64,000 bases of DNA from Sphingomonas panacis. GTDB lineage: Bacteria > Pseudomonadota > Alphaproteobacteria > Sphingomonadales > Sphingomonadaceae. A program made the position numbers and the translations under genes. The notes beneath the pieces were generated by a model. The model had not been told where the DNA came from, searched no databases, and saw only the letters and a program-made list of their open reading frames with translations. Shown one piece after another: positions 55,039 through 63,723 of the stretch (the first letter of the stretch is position 1; each line of letters begins with the position of its first letter). The stretch lies in the NCBI RefSeq assembly GCF_001717955.1, contig NZ_CP014168.1:4433501-4497500 (forward strand), given 5' to 3'.

Positions 55039-55950
55039 CTAGACGGCCAGAAGAACCGCGCCGATCAGAATTGCGGACACGCCGACGGCTTGCGCACGAG
55101 ACAGCCTCTCGCGTCGGAGGGCGAGGCCAAAAACTGCGGTTATTGCCGCAGCGAAAGTGCTCAAGACGGTGACGATCGTGACTGCTCCTGTCGCCATGCC
55201 GATCGCGAAAGTCCCATAGCCCACGAGGTTGCACACACTTTGGAGCAGGAGGAGACGCAGCGCGTCCCGACTGGGAAAGATCGCTTCCCCATGCAACACA
55301 AGTGTCGGCGCAAGCGCCAGGATCCCTATGCTGAAGAATAGCCAGAGCATGGGTGTCACTCCGATCGCAGGAACAGCGAACTTGCCCTGCACCCAGAAGC
55401 CGATGCCGAAGCAGAAAGCTGTCAGAAGCGCGTAACCGACTCCCGCGTCTCCCCGCTCGTCCTGACGCTTTGGAGCAACCGCCGCCAGCGGCGCTCCGAT
55501 CAGGCAAACGAGAATTCCGGCCAGACGAAAACCGCTCATCCGATCGCCACTGATCGCCACGCCGAGAAATGCGGTCACAGCGGCATAACTGGTGATCAGC
55601 GGTGCAACGAGCGAAGCGTGGCCGATCGAAAAGGCCCGGAGCAAAGAGACCGAGCCTGCGAGGTTGAACGCCACCGCCAGCGCACCGTACAGCCATCCCG
55701 TATAAGATGCCGCAAGGGCCTTTTCCCGCAGCGCCGGCATCGCCAGAAGGAGAAGCGAGACGGCCAGCCACCCCGCCGACTGCGTAAACAGTGCGGTCCT
55801 GCGAATGCCGACCAATTTTGCGGTACTGCCCGCCAGGTAGTCAGCAGCCCCCCAGCCCAGCGCGGCGAGCAGGCCCATCAGCATGGCGACCGCGATCACG
55901 CGACCGCCCCAATGAAAACTGAGCAGCGATGGCCCGACGCGGCCCTGCAT
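55039..55950 (-). CDS. EamA/DMT-family transporter
   Basis: 303 residues from the ATG at 55950, or 281 from 55884 (MLMGLLAALGWG), which starts right at the first membrane segment and may be the true start. About ten hydrophobic segments in two EamA repeats, with LLAALGWGAADYLAG and SLVAPLITSYAAVTAFLG typical of the family. Substrate unknown. An overlapping frame at 54983-55771 is a shadow. Confidence 0.88.
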   Translation of the reverse strand: MQGRVGPSLLSFHWGGRVIAVAMLMGLLAALGWGAADYLAGSTAKLVGIRRTALFTQSAGWLAVSLLLLAMPALREKALAASYTGWLYGALAVAFNLAGSVSLLRAFSIGHASLVAPLITSYAAVTAFLGVAISGDRMSGFRLAGILVCLIGAPLAAVAPKRQDERGDAGVGYALLTAFCFGIGFWVQGKFAVPAIGVTPMLWLFFSIGILALAPTLVLHGEAIFPSRDALRLLLLQSVCNLVGYGTFAIGMATGAVTIVTVLSTFAAAITAVFGLALRRERLSRAQAVGVSAILIGAVLLAV

Positions 55951-56057
55951 TCATGAAGTTCGCACATCGTGATGGTCCAGCGCGTGATAGGAAGCGGCAT
56001 TGTTGCGCGGACTAACCGCAGTGGCCATCGGCACCAATGACATGTATCGTTAATATC

Positions 56058-56368
56058 ATGCCAAACTCGTCGCCTACTTCCAGACCTTCGCTTGTGATCC
56101 TGACCTATGATGGGCTGTGCCTTTTTGAATTCAGTACAGCCCTCGAGACATTAGGGACGCCTCCATCGGGATGGGAGGACCGGTGGTACAATGTGGCCGT
56201 CGCGTCCGCAGACGGGCCGCACCTTCGTTCGGGCGGCGGCTTGCAGCTGGCGATCGACGGAGGGCTTGAACTTCTGGACAAAGCCGAGACGATCCTAGTT
56301 CCTGGCTGGCGCGCCGTAAGCGAGCAGGTTCCGGCCACGCTCGTTAAGGCTTTGAGAAGCGCTCAGCA
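56058..56368 (+). pseudogene. 5' part of GlxA/FtrA-type regulator, split by IS21 element
   Basis: Encodes the N-terminal 103 residues of a DJ-1/PfpI-like domain (SLVILTYDGLCLFEFSTALE) found in GlxA/FtrA AraC regulators. An upstream ATG at 56037 is also in frame. The frame enters the insertion element and stops at 56408. With the 3' part (58988-59654) and one copy of the 7-bp duplication, the gene is 978 bases in one continuous frame. Confidence 0.9.
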
Positions 56369-56373
56369 TGCGG

Positions 56374-56488
56374 ATTCCGGGGTGATCGCGCCCATCATTC
56401 CGAGATGATGTCGCCCGGCATTCCGATTTGATGCCGCCCACCGTTCCGAGATGATGCCGCCCATCATTCCGGAATGATGCCGCCCACC
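56374..56488 (+). repeat. Five 23-bp terminal repeats at IS21 left end
   Basis: Tandem copies begin at 56374, 56397, 56420, 56443 and 56466, consensus ATTCCGAGATGATGCCGCCC plus three variable bases. These are the multiple terminal repeats typical of IS21 ends, thought to bind the transposase. Confidence 0.9.
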
Positions 56489-56549
56489 CGGTGCGGTGTT
56501 TGGAAGGTCAGTTTCGGTCGTCGAGGATCGCTCCTTTTGGGGAGGTCCG

Positions 56550-58103
56550 ATGCCGACGGAGAGACTGAGCATGCGTCGTGTACGCGAGATATTGAGGCTG
56601 ATCCGTGACGCGGACATGCCGGCCCGTGCGGTTGCCCGCCAGCTCGGCGTGGCGGCCTCGACGGTGCGGGAGACGGTGCGTCGGTTCGATGCGTCGGGCA
56701 TGGAATGGCCGCTGCCACCGGGGTTGAACGATACGGCGCTGGAGAGCCGTCTGTATGGTCCGGCGGGGTCGAAGCAGGGTCATCGACGGCGCGCGGAGCC
56801 TGACTGGGCGGCAGTGAACCGAGAGCTCAAGCGCAAGCACGTGACGCTGCAGGTGCTTTGGGACGAGTATATCGAGCTTCATCCCGACGGCTATCGCTAC
56901 AGTCGGTTCTGCGAACTGTATCGCGGCTGGGAAGCTCGACTGCCGGTGACGATGCGGCAGAACCACATCGGCGGCGACCGGATGTTCGTCGATTATGCCG
57001 GCGACACGGTGCCGGTGGTGGTGGACCGGCTGACCGGGGAAATCCGCGACGCGCACATCTTCGTGGCGGTGATGGCGGCATCAAGCCTGTCGTTCGCGTT
57101 CGCGACGTGGAGCGAGACGCTGCAGGACTGGAGCGACGCGCACGTGCGGGCGTTCGCGTTCTTTGGCGGTGCCGCTCGCCTGCTGGTGCCTGACAACGCC
57201 AAAGTCGCGGTGATCAAGGCGTGCCTGTACGATCCGCAGGTCAACCGCAGCTATGCCGAACTCGCGGCGCATTACGACACCGCTGTGCTGCCGGCGCGGC
57301 CGTATCGCCCGCGCGATAAAGCGAAGGTCGAGGCCTGCGTCGGCATCATCGAGCGGTGGCTGCTGGGGCGGCTTCGCCACCGGGTCTGGTATGGGCTGGG
57401 CGAATTGAATGCCGCGATCGCCGACCTGCTCGCGCGCCTCAATGACGAGCGTGTGTTGCGGCGGTTCGGGCGGACGCGCCGCCAGCTGTTCGAAGAGATC
57501 GACGCACCACACCTGAAGTCGCTGCCGGCGACGGCCTATGTTCTGGCGCAGTGGCGCCGAGCCCGGGTCGGGCTCGATTATCATGTCGAGGTCGAGAAGC
57601 ACTTCTACTCGGTGCCCTATCGCCACGTCCGTGCGGCGGTCGAGGTGCGGCTGACGGCACGAACCATCGAGATCTTCGCTGCTGGCGAACGGATCGCGGC
57701 GCACATGCGCGGCTCCGGCAATGGCCGCCACACCACGATCAACGATCACATGCCCTCAAGCCACCGGCGCTACGCGGACTGGACGATCGAGCGGATCGTC
57801 GCGGAGGCGGCGGGGCTTGGCCCTTCGGTGAAACTGCTGTGCGAGATGATCCTCCAGGATCGCCCGCATCCCGAACAGGGGTATCGGTCGTGCCTGGGGA
57901 TCTTGCGGCTGGCACGAGCCTACGGCGCCGCCCGCCTCGATGCCGCGGCGCTACGCGCACTCGAGATCGGCGTGCGCAATTACGGATCGGTGAAATCCAT
58001 CCTCGAGAAGAAGCTCGACGGCCAGCCGCTGCACGAGCCCCGCGCGCCGGACGAAGCGGGCATCGACCATCCCAACATCCGCGGTTCCAGCTACTACCAC
58101 TGA
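56550..58103 (+). CDS. istA: IS21 transposase IstA
   Basis: 517 residues from the ATG at 56550 with GGAGG 5 bases upstream. An N-terminal helix-turn-helix (RAVARQLGVAASTVRETVRR) is followed by the DDE RNase H-like core: first Asp in MFVDYAGDTVPVV, second in LLVPDNAKVAVI, Glu in RPRDKAKVEACVGIIERW. The C-terminal part holds the beta domain (YHVEVEKHFYSVPY). IstB follows 11 bases after the stop. Confidence 0.95.
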   Translation: MPTERLSMRRVREILRLIRDADMPARAVARQLGVAASTVRETVRRFDASGMEWPLPPGLNDTALESRLYGPAGSKQGHRRRAEPDWAAVNRELKRKHVTLQVLWDEYIELHPDGYRYSRFCELYRGWEARLPVTMRQNHIGGDRMFVDYAGDTVPVVVDRLTGEIRDAHIFVAVMAASSLSFAFATWSETLQDWSDAHVRAFAFFGGAARLLVPDNAKVAVIKACLYDPQVNRSYAELAAHYDTAVLPARPYRPRDKAKVEACVGIIERWLLGRLRHRVWYGLGELNAAIADLLARLNDERVLRRFGRTRRQLFEEIDAPHLKSLPATAYVLAQWRRARVGLDYHVEVEKHFYSVPYRHVRAAVEVRLTARTIEIFAAGERIAAHMRGSGNGRHTTINDHMPSSHRRYADWTIERIVAEAAGLGPSVKLLCEMILQDRPHPEQGYRSCLGILRLARAYGAARLDAAALRALEIGVRNYGSVKSILEKKLDGQPLHEPRAPDEAGIDHPNIRGSSYYH

Positions 58104-58114
58104 GGAGACCTGTC

Positions 58115-58855
58115 GTGCTGACCCATCCTACTCTCGACCAACTCCATGCCCTTGGCCTGTACGGAATGGCCAAAGCGTTCGGCGAACTCGGCAAGCACGG
58201 CGATACGCCGCAACTCGCGCACGCCGAATGGCTCGGTCTGCTGCTCGACCGAGAGATCGTCCATCGCCACGACAAGCGGCTCGGCGCGCGGCTGCGCCAC
58301 GCCAGGCTCCGGCACAATGCCGCCCCCGAGGACATCGATTATCGTAGCGCGCGTGGGCTGGACCGCCGGCTCGTTGAAAAGCTGCTGAAGGGCGACTGGA
58401 TCGACGCACACGACAATCTAGCGCTGTGCGGCCCGACCGGGATCGGCAAGAGCTGGCTTGCCTGTGCGATCGGCCACAAGGCCTGCCGCGACAATCGTTC
58501 GGTCCTCTATACCCGGTTCCCGCGCCTGCTTGACGACCTGGCGCTGTCGCGCGGCGATGGTCGCATCGCGCGCAAGCTCAAGAGCCTTGGCCAGGTCGAG
58601 CTCCTGATCCTGGACGACTGGGGACTTCAGCCGCTCGACGCTCAGGCCCGCCACGATCTCCTCGAAATCCTCGAGGACCGCTACGGACGTAAATCCACCA
58701 TCGTCACCAGCCAGCTCGACATCGCGTCCTGGCACCGCGCCATCGGTGACGCCACCTACGCCGACGCGATCCTGGATCGGCTCCTTCACAATGCCCACCG
58801 TATCGAACTCACCGGCGACTCCTTGCGCCGGTCAAAGCCGACCGCCGCAGGTTGA
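58115..58855 (+). CDS. istB: IS21 helper ATPase IstB
   Basis: 246 residues from a GTG at 58115, preceded by TGAGGAGACC, which includes the istA stop. Walker A GPTGIGKSWLACAIG and Walker B LLILDDWG are intact, as is the sensor region TIVTSQLD. The AAA+ ATPase selects target DNA and activates IstA. The C-terminus RLLHNAHRIELTGDSLR is typical. Confidence 0.96.
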   Translation: MLTHPTLDQLHALGLYGMAKAFGELGKHGDTPQLAHAEWLGLLLDREIVHRHDKRLGARLRHARLRHNAAPEDIDYRSARGLDRRLVEKLLKGDWIDAHDNLALCGPTGIGKSWLACAIGHKACRDNRSVLYTRFPRLLDDLALSRGDGRIARKLKSLGQVELLILDDWGLQPLDAQARHDLLEILEDRYGRKSTIVTSQLDIASWHRAIGDATYADAILDRLLHNAHRIELTGDSLRRSKPTAAG

Positions 58856-58907
58856 CGTTCCACCGCCAAAAATGCCAACCACACACTGTCGACCAAACGA
58901 CCCTTCA

Positions 58908-58975
58908 GGTGGGCGCGATCATCCCGGAACGCTGGGCGCGATCATCTCGGAATAGACGGGCGGCATCGTCGGAAT
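58908..58975 (-). repeat. Three inverted terminal repeats at IS21 right end
   Basis: Copies at 58908-58930, 58931-58953 and 58954-58975 (the last 22 bp) are reverse complements of the left-end repeats, e.g. GGGCGCGATCATCTCGGAAT. Confidence 0.88.
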
Positions 58976-58987
58976 CCGCACTCAGCA

Positions 58988-59654
58988 GCGCGGCTGCCGC
59001 TTTGTGTCAATCTGCACCGGCAGCTTCGTGTTAGCCGCCGCCGGCTTGCTGGACGGCCGTCGCGCGACCACCCACTGGCAACATGCCGAGTTCTTTTCGG
59101 CCAGCTACCCCGCCATCCATGTCGAGCCCTCCGTCCTGTACGTCGATGAGGATGATGTTCTGACATCCGCTGGCTGCGCGGCCGGGCTGGATGTTTGCCT
59201 GCACCTGATCCGGCGGGACTTTGGGCCGACCGCAGCAAATCGCGTCGCCCAAAGAATGGTCGTCCCACCACACAGGCAGGGCGGCCAGGCCCAGTTCGTC
59301 CATCAGCCACTGCCTGTCCGAGAGAACGCCGCTCTGGCTCCGTTGCTCGATACTCTGCGAGCTCGGATCGACACCGACATCAATATCGACGCGCTGGCTG
59401 CCGAAGCCCGCATGAGCCGGCGAACTTTTCTTCGTCGGTTCCACGACACGACGGGCACGACGCCAGGGGAATGGCTGCTCGGCCTCAGACTTGAACGAGC
59501 CAGGTCGCTCCTGGAGACGACCGGCATTTCGATAGAATTGGTCGCCCAGGGCAGCGGCTTCGGCTCTGCGGAAACCTTACGGCACCATTTTCGCGCGAGG
59601 ATGGGCACGAGCCCGACGGCCTATCGTAAACAGTTCTCGAGCGTCGCAGCGTAG
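58988..59654 (+). pseudogene. 3' part of GlxA/FtrA-type regulator after IS21
   Basis: Directly after the target duplication the frame reads GCRFVSICTGSFVLAAAGLL then DGRRATTHW, the nucleophile-elbow region of the DJ-1-like domain, followed by the AraC double helix-turn-helix (MSRRTFLRRFHDTTGTTPGEW; GFGSAETLRHHFRARMGTSP). Intact coding sense, but separated from its start, so no full regulator can be made. The clean junction implies the gene was functional until the insertion. Confidence 0.9.
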
Positions 59655-59655
59655 G

Positions 59656-59988
59656 TCCATCGCGACTGTGCTCGGCAGTATTGATCAGCGGCACGCCGGA
59701 CTGGCATCGGGCATTATGTTCTCAACCTTCCAGATCGGGGCTGCGCTCGGAGTTGCGATTGTAGGCGGTGTTTTCTTCTCCCTCCTCAGCAACAGTCACG
59801 AACTTGCGGCCTATTGCCAAGCTTTCAGCGTAGCATTGGGATGCAACGTTGCCCTCCTGATGCTCGGAGGTCTTCTGTCGCTCCTGCTCTCGGGAATAGC
59901 CAATCGCACCGGCGTAGAGGAGTCTTGCTGCGGCAGGTTCTGCAGCCATATCTCCATGGAACAGGGCGCGCGGGCCCGCGCGCCCTGA
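59656..59988 (+). pseudogene. C-terminal fragment of a DHA2-type MFS exporter
   Basis: Just after the ftrA-like stop the frame reads SIATVLGSIDQRHAGLASGI then FSTFQIGAALGVAIVGGVFF, the last third of an EmrB/QacA-type transporter with two remaining membrane segments. No 5' part is present nearby, so the transporter was truncated by deletion or rearrangement. A GTG at 59668 could start a 106-residue peptide, but I regard it as a relic. Confidence 0.75.
59962..59987. repeat. 26-bp perfect GC-only palindrome
   Basis: A perfect 26-bp self-complementary sequence, CAGGGCGCGCGGG followed by its reverse complement, at the end of the MFS fragment. Could form a stem without a loop in RNA. No T-run follows. 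Confidence 0.85.
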
Positions 59989-60012
59989 TCTGTCGAGTTC
60001 ATGTGTCACGCG

Positions 60013-60141
60013 TTTGGGCGAAGGCGGGCCCGAAGCCTGACAGCCTATCGTCGGCGGTTTCACGCGTTGCAAGATAGCTGCACAATTCCCGCCGCACTAC
60101 GAGATTGGATCAGCATACTGGGCCAGGCCATTGCCCAGTGA
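60013..60141 (+). pseudogene. Possible AraC C-terminal relic
   Basis: A plus-strand frame reads FGRRRARSLTAYRRRFHALQ, very like the last residues of AraC-type domains (GxSPTAYRRRFH). No upstream part exists. It is consistent with a scarred region, but the match is short. Confidence 0.3.
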
Positions 60142-60489
60142 CCAGTTCTCCGCCTTGACCTCGACAAGGTTGATAAAAACATCCTCTGGCCGCACGCCGG
60201 GATCATCCGCGAGATTGGCAACGATTTGGCGGTAAAGCGCTTTCTTCTGTTCGATTGTTCGCTTGTTCGTCACCGTGATCTGAACCAGCAGCAAGTCGTC
60301 GCTTCGGGCTACGCCAAGGTAATGAGCACCGTATACAAAATCGTCGGCCGAGTGCTCGCTCAACGCGAGGAAACGATCATCCTCGGGAACGTCAAACGTT
60401 TCCCGGAGCGCTTCATAGATGCCGTTCAATATGGCCTTGCGGTAGGGGGCAGGTTTCCCGCGCCGCAGGGAAACATGGACGAGTGGCAT
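60097..60489 (-). CDS. Tautomerase-family protein
   Basis: 130 residues with Pro as residue 2 (MPLVHVSLRRGK), the catalytic base of 4-oxalocrotonate tautomerase-like enzymes after Met removal. Two beta-alpha-beta halves are evident (residues 1-60 and 65-128; LLLVQITVTNKRTIEQKKALY), so it is a fused-type tautomerase such as the MSAD or cis-CaaD-like group. The substrate is unknown. Divergent from a LysR gene. Confidence 0.88.
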   Translation of the reverse strand: MPLVHVSLRRGKPAPYRKAILNGIYEALRETFDVPEDDRFLALSEHSADDFVYGAHYLGVARSDDLLLVQITVTNKRTIEQKKALYRQIVANLADDPGVRPEDVFINLVEVKAENWSLGNGLAQYADPIS

Positions 60490-60587
60490 GGTCGGATCTC
60501 CTCATTGATACCTTAGCGACCGTACCAACCGCTTGATCATTCCAGAACTGCATGTATGGCTATTTCAATGATTGCGATTGACAATGA

Positions 60588-61442
60588 ATGCAGATGAGGC
60601 CGCTGGATACCGACGCCGTTCAGGCGTTCCTGCTCGTCGCGGACCTCAAGAGCTTTACCCGCGCGGCGGAAGTGATGGAGACGACGCAGTCGGTCGTCAG
60701 CATCAAGATCAAGAAGCTCGAGACCCAGCTCGGCCGCCGGCTTTTCGAACGTACGCCACGGCTGGTGCGCCTTTCAGCTGACGGCGGAGCCTTTCTCGAA
60801 CCCGCCCGCGCCCTGCTCGAGGCGCATCAGAGGGCCATCAACTCCTTCACCGTCGAGCAGCGGCGTCTGATCGTCGGTATCAGTCACCATGTCGTCGGTG
60901 CGGAGCTGCCGGCTCTTCTCAAGCGACTGGGGCGCGTCGAACCACAGGTCGTTCTGGAACTCCAGGTTGCTACCTCACGCGATGTCCTGGATCAGTTCGA
61001 TAGCGGCGTCCTCGATGCCGCCCTGGTGCTTCGGAACGAAGACCGTCGGGACGGCGAGACCATTCTCGAGGAGACCTTCGGCTGGATGGCGGCCCCGGAC
61101 TTCGAGCACCGACCTGGCGATCCGCTCCGTCTCGCGGCGCAGTCGGAAACCTGCAGCGTCCGCACCACTGCGACCGCACTTCTCGATGCTCGCGGGATCG
61201 CCTGGACGGAAGTCTTTGTTGGTGGTGGCGTTGCAACGATTGGCGCAGCCGTCTCGGCAGGTCTGGCGGTGGCTGCACTCTCGCGCCGGGTGGCACCTGC
61301 TGGCACGATCGACATTGGGCCCTCGCTTGGCCTACCGCCCCTGCCCAGCGGAGACGTGGTGCTGTACGTCAACACCACCGACAACAATGCCCGCAGCGCT
61401 CTTCGGACATTGGTGGCTGCGATGCGATCTACTGCGCTTTAA
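60588..61442 (+). CDS. LysR-family regulator
   Basis: 284 residues from the ATG at 60588. Helix-turn-helix at about 5-63 (SFTRAAEVMETTQSVVSIKIKKLE, LGRRLFERTPRLVRLS). The substrate-binding domain is typical of short LysR proteins (LIVGISHHVVGAELPALLKRL). Divergent from the tautomerase gene, which is its probable target. Confidence 0.92.
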   Translation: MQMRPLDTDAVQAFLLVADLKSFTRAAEVMETTQSVVSIKIKKLETQLGRRLFERTPRLVRLSADGGAFLEPARALLEAHQRAINSFTVEQRRLIVGISHHVVGAELPALLKRLGRVEPQVVLELQVATSRDVLDQFDSGVLDAALVLRNEDRRDGETILEETFGWMAAPDFEHRPGDPLRLAAQSETCSVRTTATALLDARGIAWTEVFVGGGVATIGAAVSAGLAVAALSRRVAPAGTIDIGPSLGLPPLPSGDVVLYVNTTDNNARSALRTLVAAMRSTAL

Positions 61443-61524
61443 GCAGTCTCACCCAGGCAGGGGCGGCAGATCATTCGTCCAGACGTATTCGAGTGGCAAT
61501 CTCGCGACACGGGCTCGCTCAGTC

Positions 61525-61563
61525 CCGAAAAAGGATAATCGCTAACCGGTTACCCCTTTTCGG
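61525..61563. terminator. Hairpin between convergent LysR and SDR genes
   Basis: CCGAAAA (61525) and TTTTCGG (61557) flank an inner AACCGGTT palindrome. The A-rich and T-rich arms give it terminator character in both directions. Confidence 0.45.
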
Positions 61564-61590
61564 TCAATCTATGCCTGTACGACCATCGGG

Positions 61591-62328
61591 TCAGCCAAGG
61601 TGCCAACCACCATCCACATCTATCACAGAGCCAGTCACATAGCTGTTGGCGATGACAAAGGCGATGGCCTCGGCGCTCTCCTCCGGCTGCCCGACGCGGC
61701 GCAGCGGCAACTGTGCGGCGAATGATGCGAAATACTCCGCCTTCCTGTCGCCCATTTTGTCCCAGAATTCCGTGCTGGTCATACCGGGCGACACTACGTT
61801 GACCCTACGCGGCGCCAATTCACGGGCGAGGCTACGCATGGCGCCTTCCAACCCGGCATTGACCGCCGCAATCCCCGCCGAGCCCGAGAGGGATGCGCGA
61901 GCAGCGGTACCGCCGATGAAGGTGATCGAGCCCGAGACCGCAAGATTGGGCAGCACGCCTTGCACAGCATTGAGATAGCCGACCAGCTTCATGCTCAGCG
62001 CGTCCTCAAGCACTTTCGCCGTCAGCGTCTCGAAGGGCCCCCAAGCCGCGTCCGAGCTACCACATAGGACCAGATGATCGACAGGTCCGACCGCACCAAG
62101 GGCTTGGCGCGCGGCTTCGTGATCTTTGAGATCAAGGACAAAACCGTCGACGTCGGCGCCGGGATTGCTGGCATGCAAGTGAGACAGAGCCTCATCAACG
62201 CTGCTCTGGCTGCGGCCAGTGAGGGTGATACGGTTGCTCCCGCTGCCAAGCCGGCGCGCCAGCGCGAAGCCGATGCCTTTGGTTGCGCCGAGGAGGAGGA
62301 CGCGTTGCGGTTGTTGGGCAGATGACAT
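61591..62328 (-). CDS. SDR-fold protein lacking the catalytic triad
   Basis: 245 residues of the classical short-chain dehydrogenase length. The nucleotide loop is LLLGATKGIGFALA. The catalytic residues are missing: the active-site Ser segment reads SITFIGGTAA (Gly for Ser), and YxxxK reads IAAVN (Ile for Tyr, Asn for Lys). NNAG is replaced by LCGSS. The C-terminus VTGSVIDVDGGWHLG is intact. Possibly a non-catalytic NAD(P)-binding or sensor protein. Divergent from a LysR gene. Confidence 0.85.
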   Translation of the reverse strand: MSSAQQPQRVLLLGATKGIGFALARRLGSGSNRITLTGRSQSSVDEALSHLHASNPGADVDGFVLDLKDHEAARQALGAVGPVDHLVLCGSSDAAWGPFETLTAKVLEDALSMKLVGYLNAVQGVLPNLAVSGSITFIGGTAARASLSGSAGIAAVNAGLEGAMRSLARELAPRRVNVVSPGMTSTEFWDKMGDRKAEYFASFAAQLPLRRVGQPEESAEAIAFVIANSYVTGSVIDVDGGWHLG

Positions 62329-62434
62329 GTGAGGTCCTTTGCAGTGTGATGATCCTCACCGTGGCAGGCAGACGGTATGGTGATAATATCTTCAATCGTT
62401 GCGTCACTCATAACCTGAGGTATGCAATGCCCCT

Positions 62435-63385
62435 ATGGATTCTACCCAACACGTTCGCGCCATGTTGTCCTTCGTGCAGGCGGCTGATCGAGGCTCATTC
62501 GCGGCAGCGGCGCGGCATCTTGGCGTGTCGCCTGCTGCAGTTGGCAAAAGCATCACCAGCCTTGAAGCTGCACTGGGCGTTCGGCTGATCAACCGAACCA
62601 CCCGGTCCCTGCAGCTGACCGAGGAGGGCCAGCTTTTCCTTCTTAAGGCCCGTGAGGCGATCGATGCGCTCGACGCCGCCGTGGACGTGGTGACCAACCA
62701 GCGCACCCAGCCCTTGGGAAAGGTGAGAATTTCGACCAGCAACGGCTTTGGCCGACATTTCCTGTTGCCGCTACTGCCTCGGCTAATCGCTCTTTATCCC
62801 GGCATTACCCCCGAGATCGAATTCGACGATCATCAGGTCGACATCGTAAGGAGCGGATTTGATCTGGCTCTCCGCGGCGGGACGATCGAGGATTCTGCTC
62901 TGGTCGCGCGCAAGATCCATACGATGCAGATGGTTCTCGTCGCTTCCCCGACCTACCTCGCGGCGCATGGCATACCCAGACACCTGCCAGATCTGGCGGA
63001 CCATCGCCTGATCGCGGTGCGGTTTCTGGGCGGGCGCACGTCAAGTTGGGACATTGAGGATGGCGGGGGCGAGGCGTTTCTGCCCCACCCTGCGGCTTTG
63101 ACACTGTCCGATCCGGAAGCGGCGATGATCGCCGCAGCCGATGGCTTGGGGATTGCGCAGGTCGGCCTGCATTATGCCTGGCCCCTCATCCGCGAGGGAC
63201 GGCTGCGGATCCTTCTGGGGGACCGGCTGCGCTCAGCCTCAAGAGAAATGGTCTTGCTTTACCCGCACCGCGCTCTGATTGCTGCCCGCGTGCGCGCCAC
63301 CATTGACTTTCTTACGCAGGAGTTCGGCAAGATCGAGTCTCTGCATGTCAAGGCCGCGGATCTGGCCGCTTATCGCTGCGGATAG
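62435..63385 (+). CDS. LysR-family regulator
   Basis: 316 residues. Helix-turn-helix (about 8-66) with GSFAAAARHLGVSPAAVGKSI and LEAALGVRLINRTTRSLQLT. The effector domain is CrgA-like (SGFDLALRGGTIEDSALVARKI, ASPTYLAAHGIP). Probable regulator of the divergent SDR-like gene. Confidence 0.94.
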   Translation: MDSTQHVRAMLSFVQAADRGSFAAAARHLGVSPAAVGKSITSLEAALGVRLINRTTRSLQLTEEGQLFLLKAREAIDALDAAVDVVTNQRTQPLGKVRISTSNGFGRHFLLPLLPRLIALYPGITPEIEFDDHQVDIVRSGFDLALRGGTIEDSALVARKIHTMQMVLVASPTYLAAHGIPRHLPDLADHRLIAVRFLGGRTSSWDIEDGGGEAFLPHPAALTLSDPEAAMIAAADGLGIAQVGLHYAWPLIREGRLRILLGDRLRSASREMVLLYPHRALIAARVRATIDFLTQEFGKIESLHVKAADLAAYRCG

Positions 63386-63723
63386 GGCGGTGAACACCTG
63401 CCGAGGCTGGGGGCCGCTATTTAAGTCGCTCATATAGCGGCTCACGGGACCCGCTTGGCGGCCGAATTACGGCTGCAATTCAAAGGCATCATCAGCGGCT
63501 CTTCTAGCTTCGGTATCCTCAGCGAGATCACGGACCACCTCGAGAGCACGGCTCTTGAACTAAGTCCCAGCCAGCGATTGCACCTGGCATTCGTTGTCGT
63601 GGAAGGAGGCGAGCACAGCGAGGGGATCCGGTGCGCCTCAATCGAAATTGTTCATGCCGCGGCTTGTGAGATCTCCGCCAACCGACCCCATCGCACTTGG
63701 CTCCATCTCAAGTGCTGCATTGC
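63386..63723. other. 338-base stretch without a supported gene
   Basis: A hairpin GCCGCTAT/ATAGCGGC (63413-63441, 13-base loop) lies 28 bases after the LysR stop and may act in termination, though no T-run follows. A 90-codon open frame at 63455-63727 has no recognisable similarity or good ribosome site and I do not call it. Confidence 0.4.

Larger units (their letters stand above)
56369..58980 (+). mobile_element. IS21-family insertion sequence, 2612 bp
   Basis: Ends are the inverted repeat TGCGGATTCCG (56369) / CGGAATCCGCA (ends 58980), beginning TG and ending CA as in IS21. Inside lie multiple 23-bp terminal repeats, istA and istB. Flanks carry a 7-bp target duplication CTCAGCA at 56362-56368 and 58981-58987. 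The element looks complete and recently inserted. Confidence 0.93.

Noticed and set aside
54983..55771. 262-codon minus-strand frame
   Set aside because: Alternative frame of the EamA transporter at 55039-55950, which has proper membrane segments.
56374..56488. Possible CRISPR array
   Set aside because: The 23-bp units are contiguous without spacers and are the IS21 terminal repeats, mirrored at the other end.
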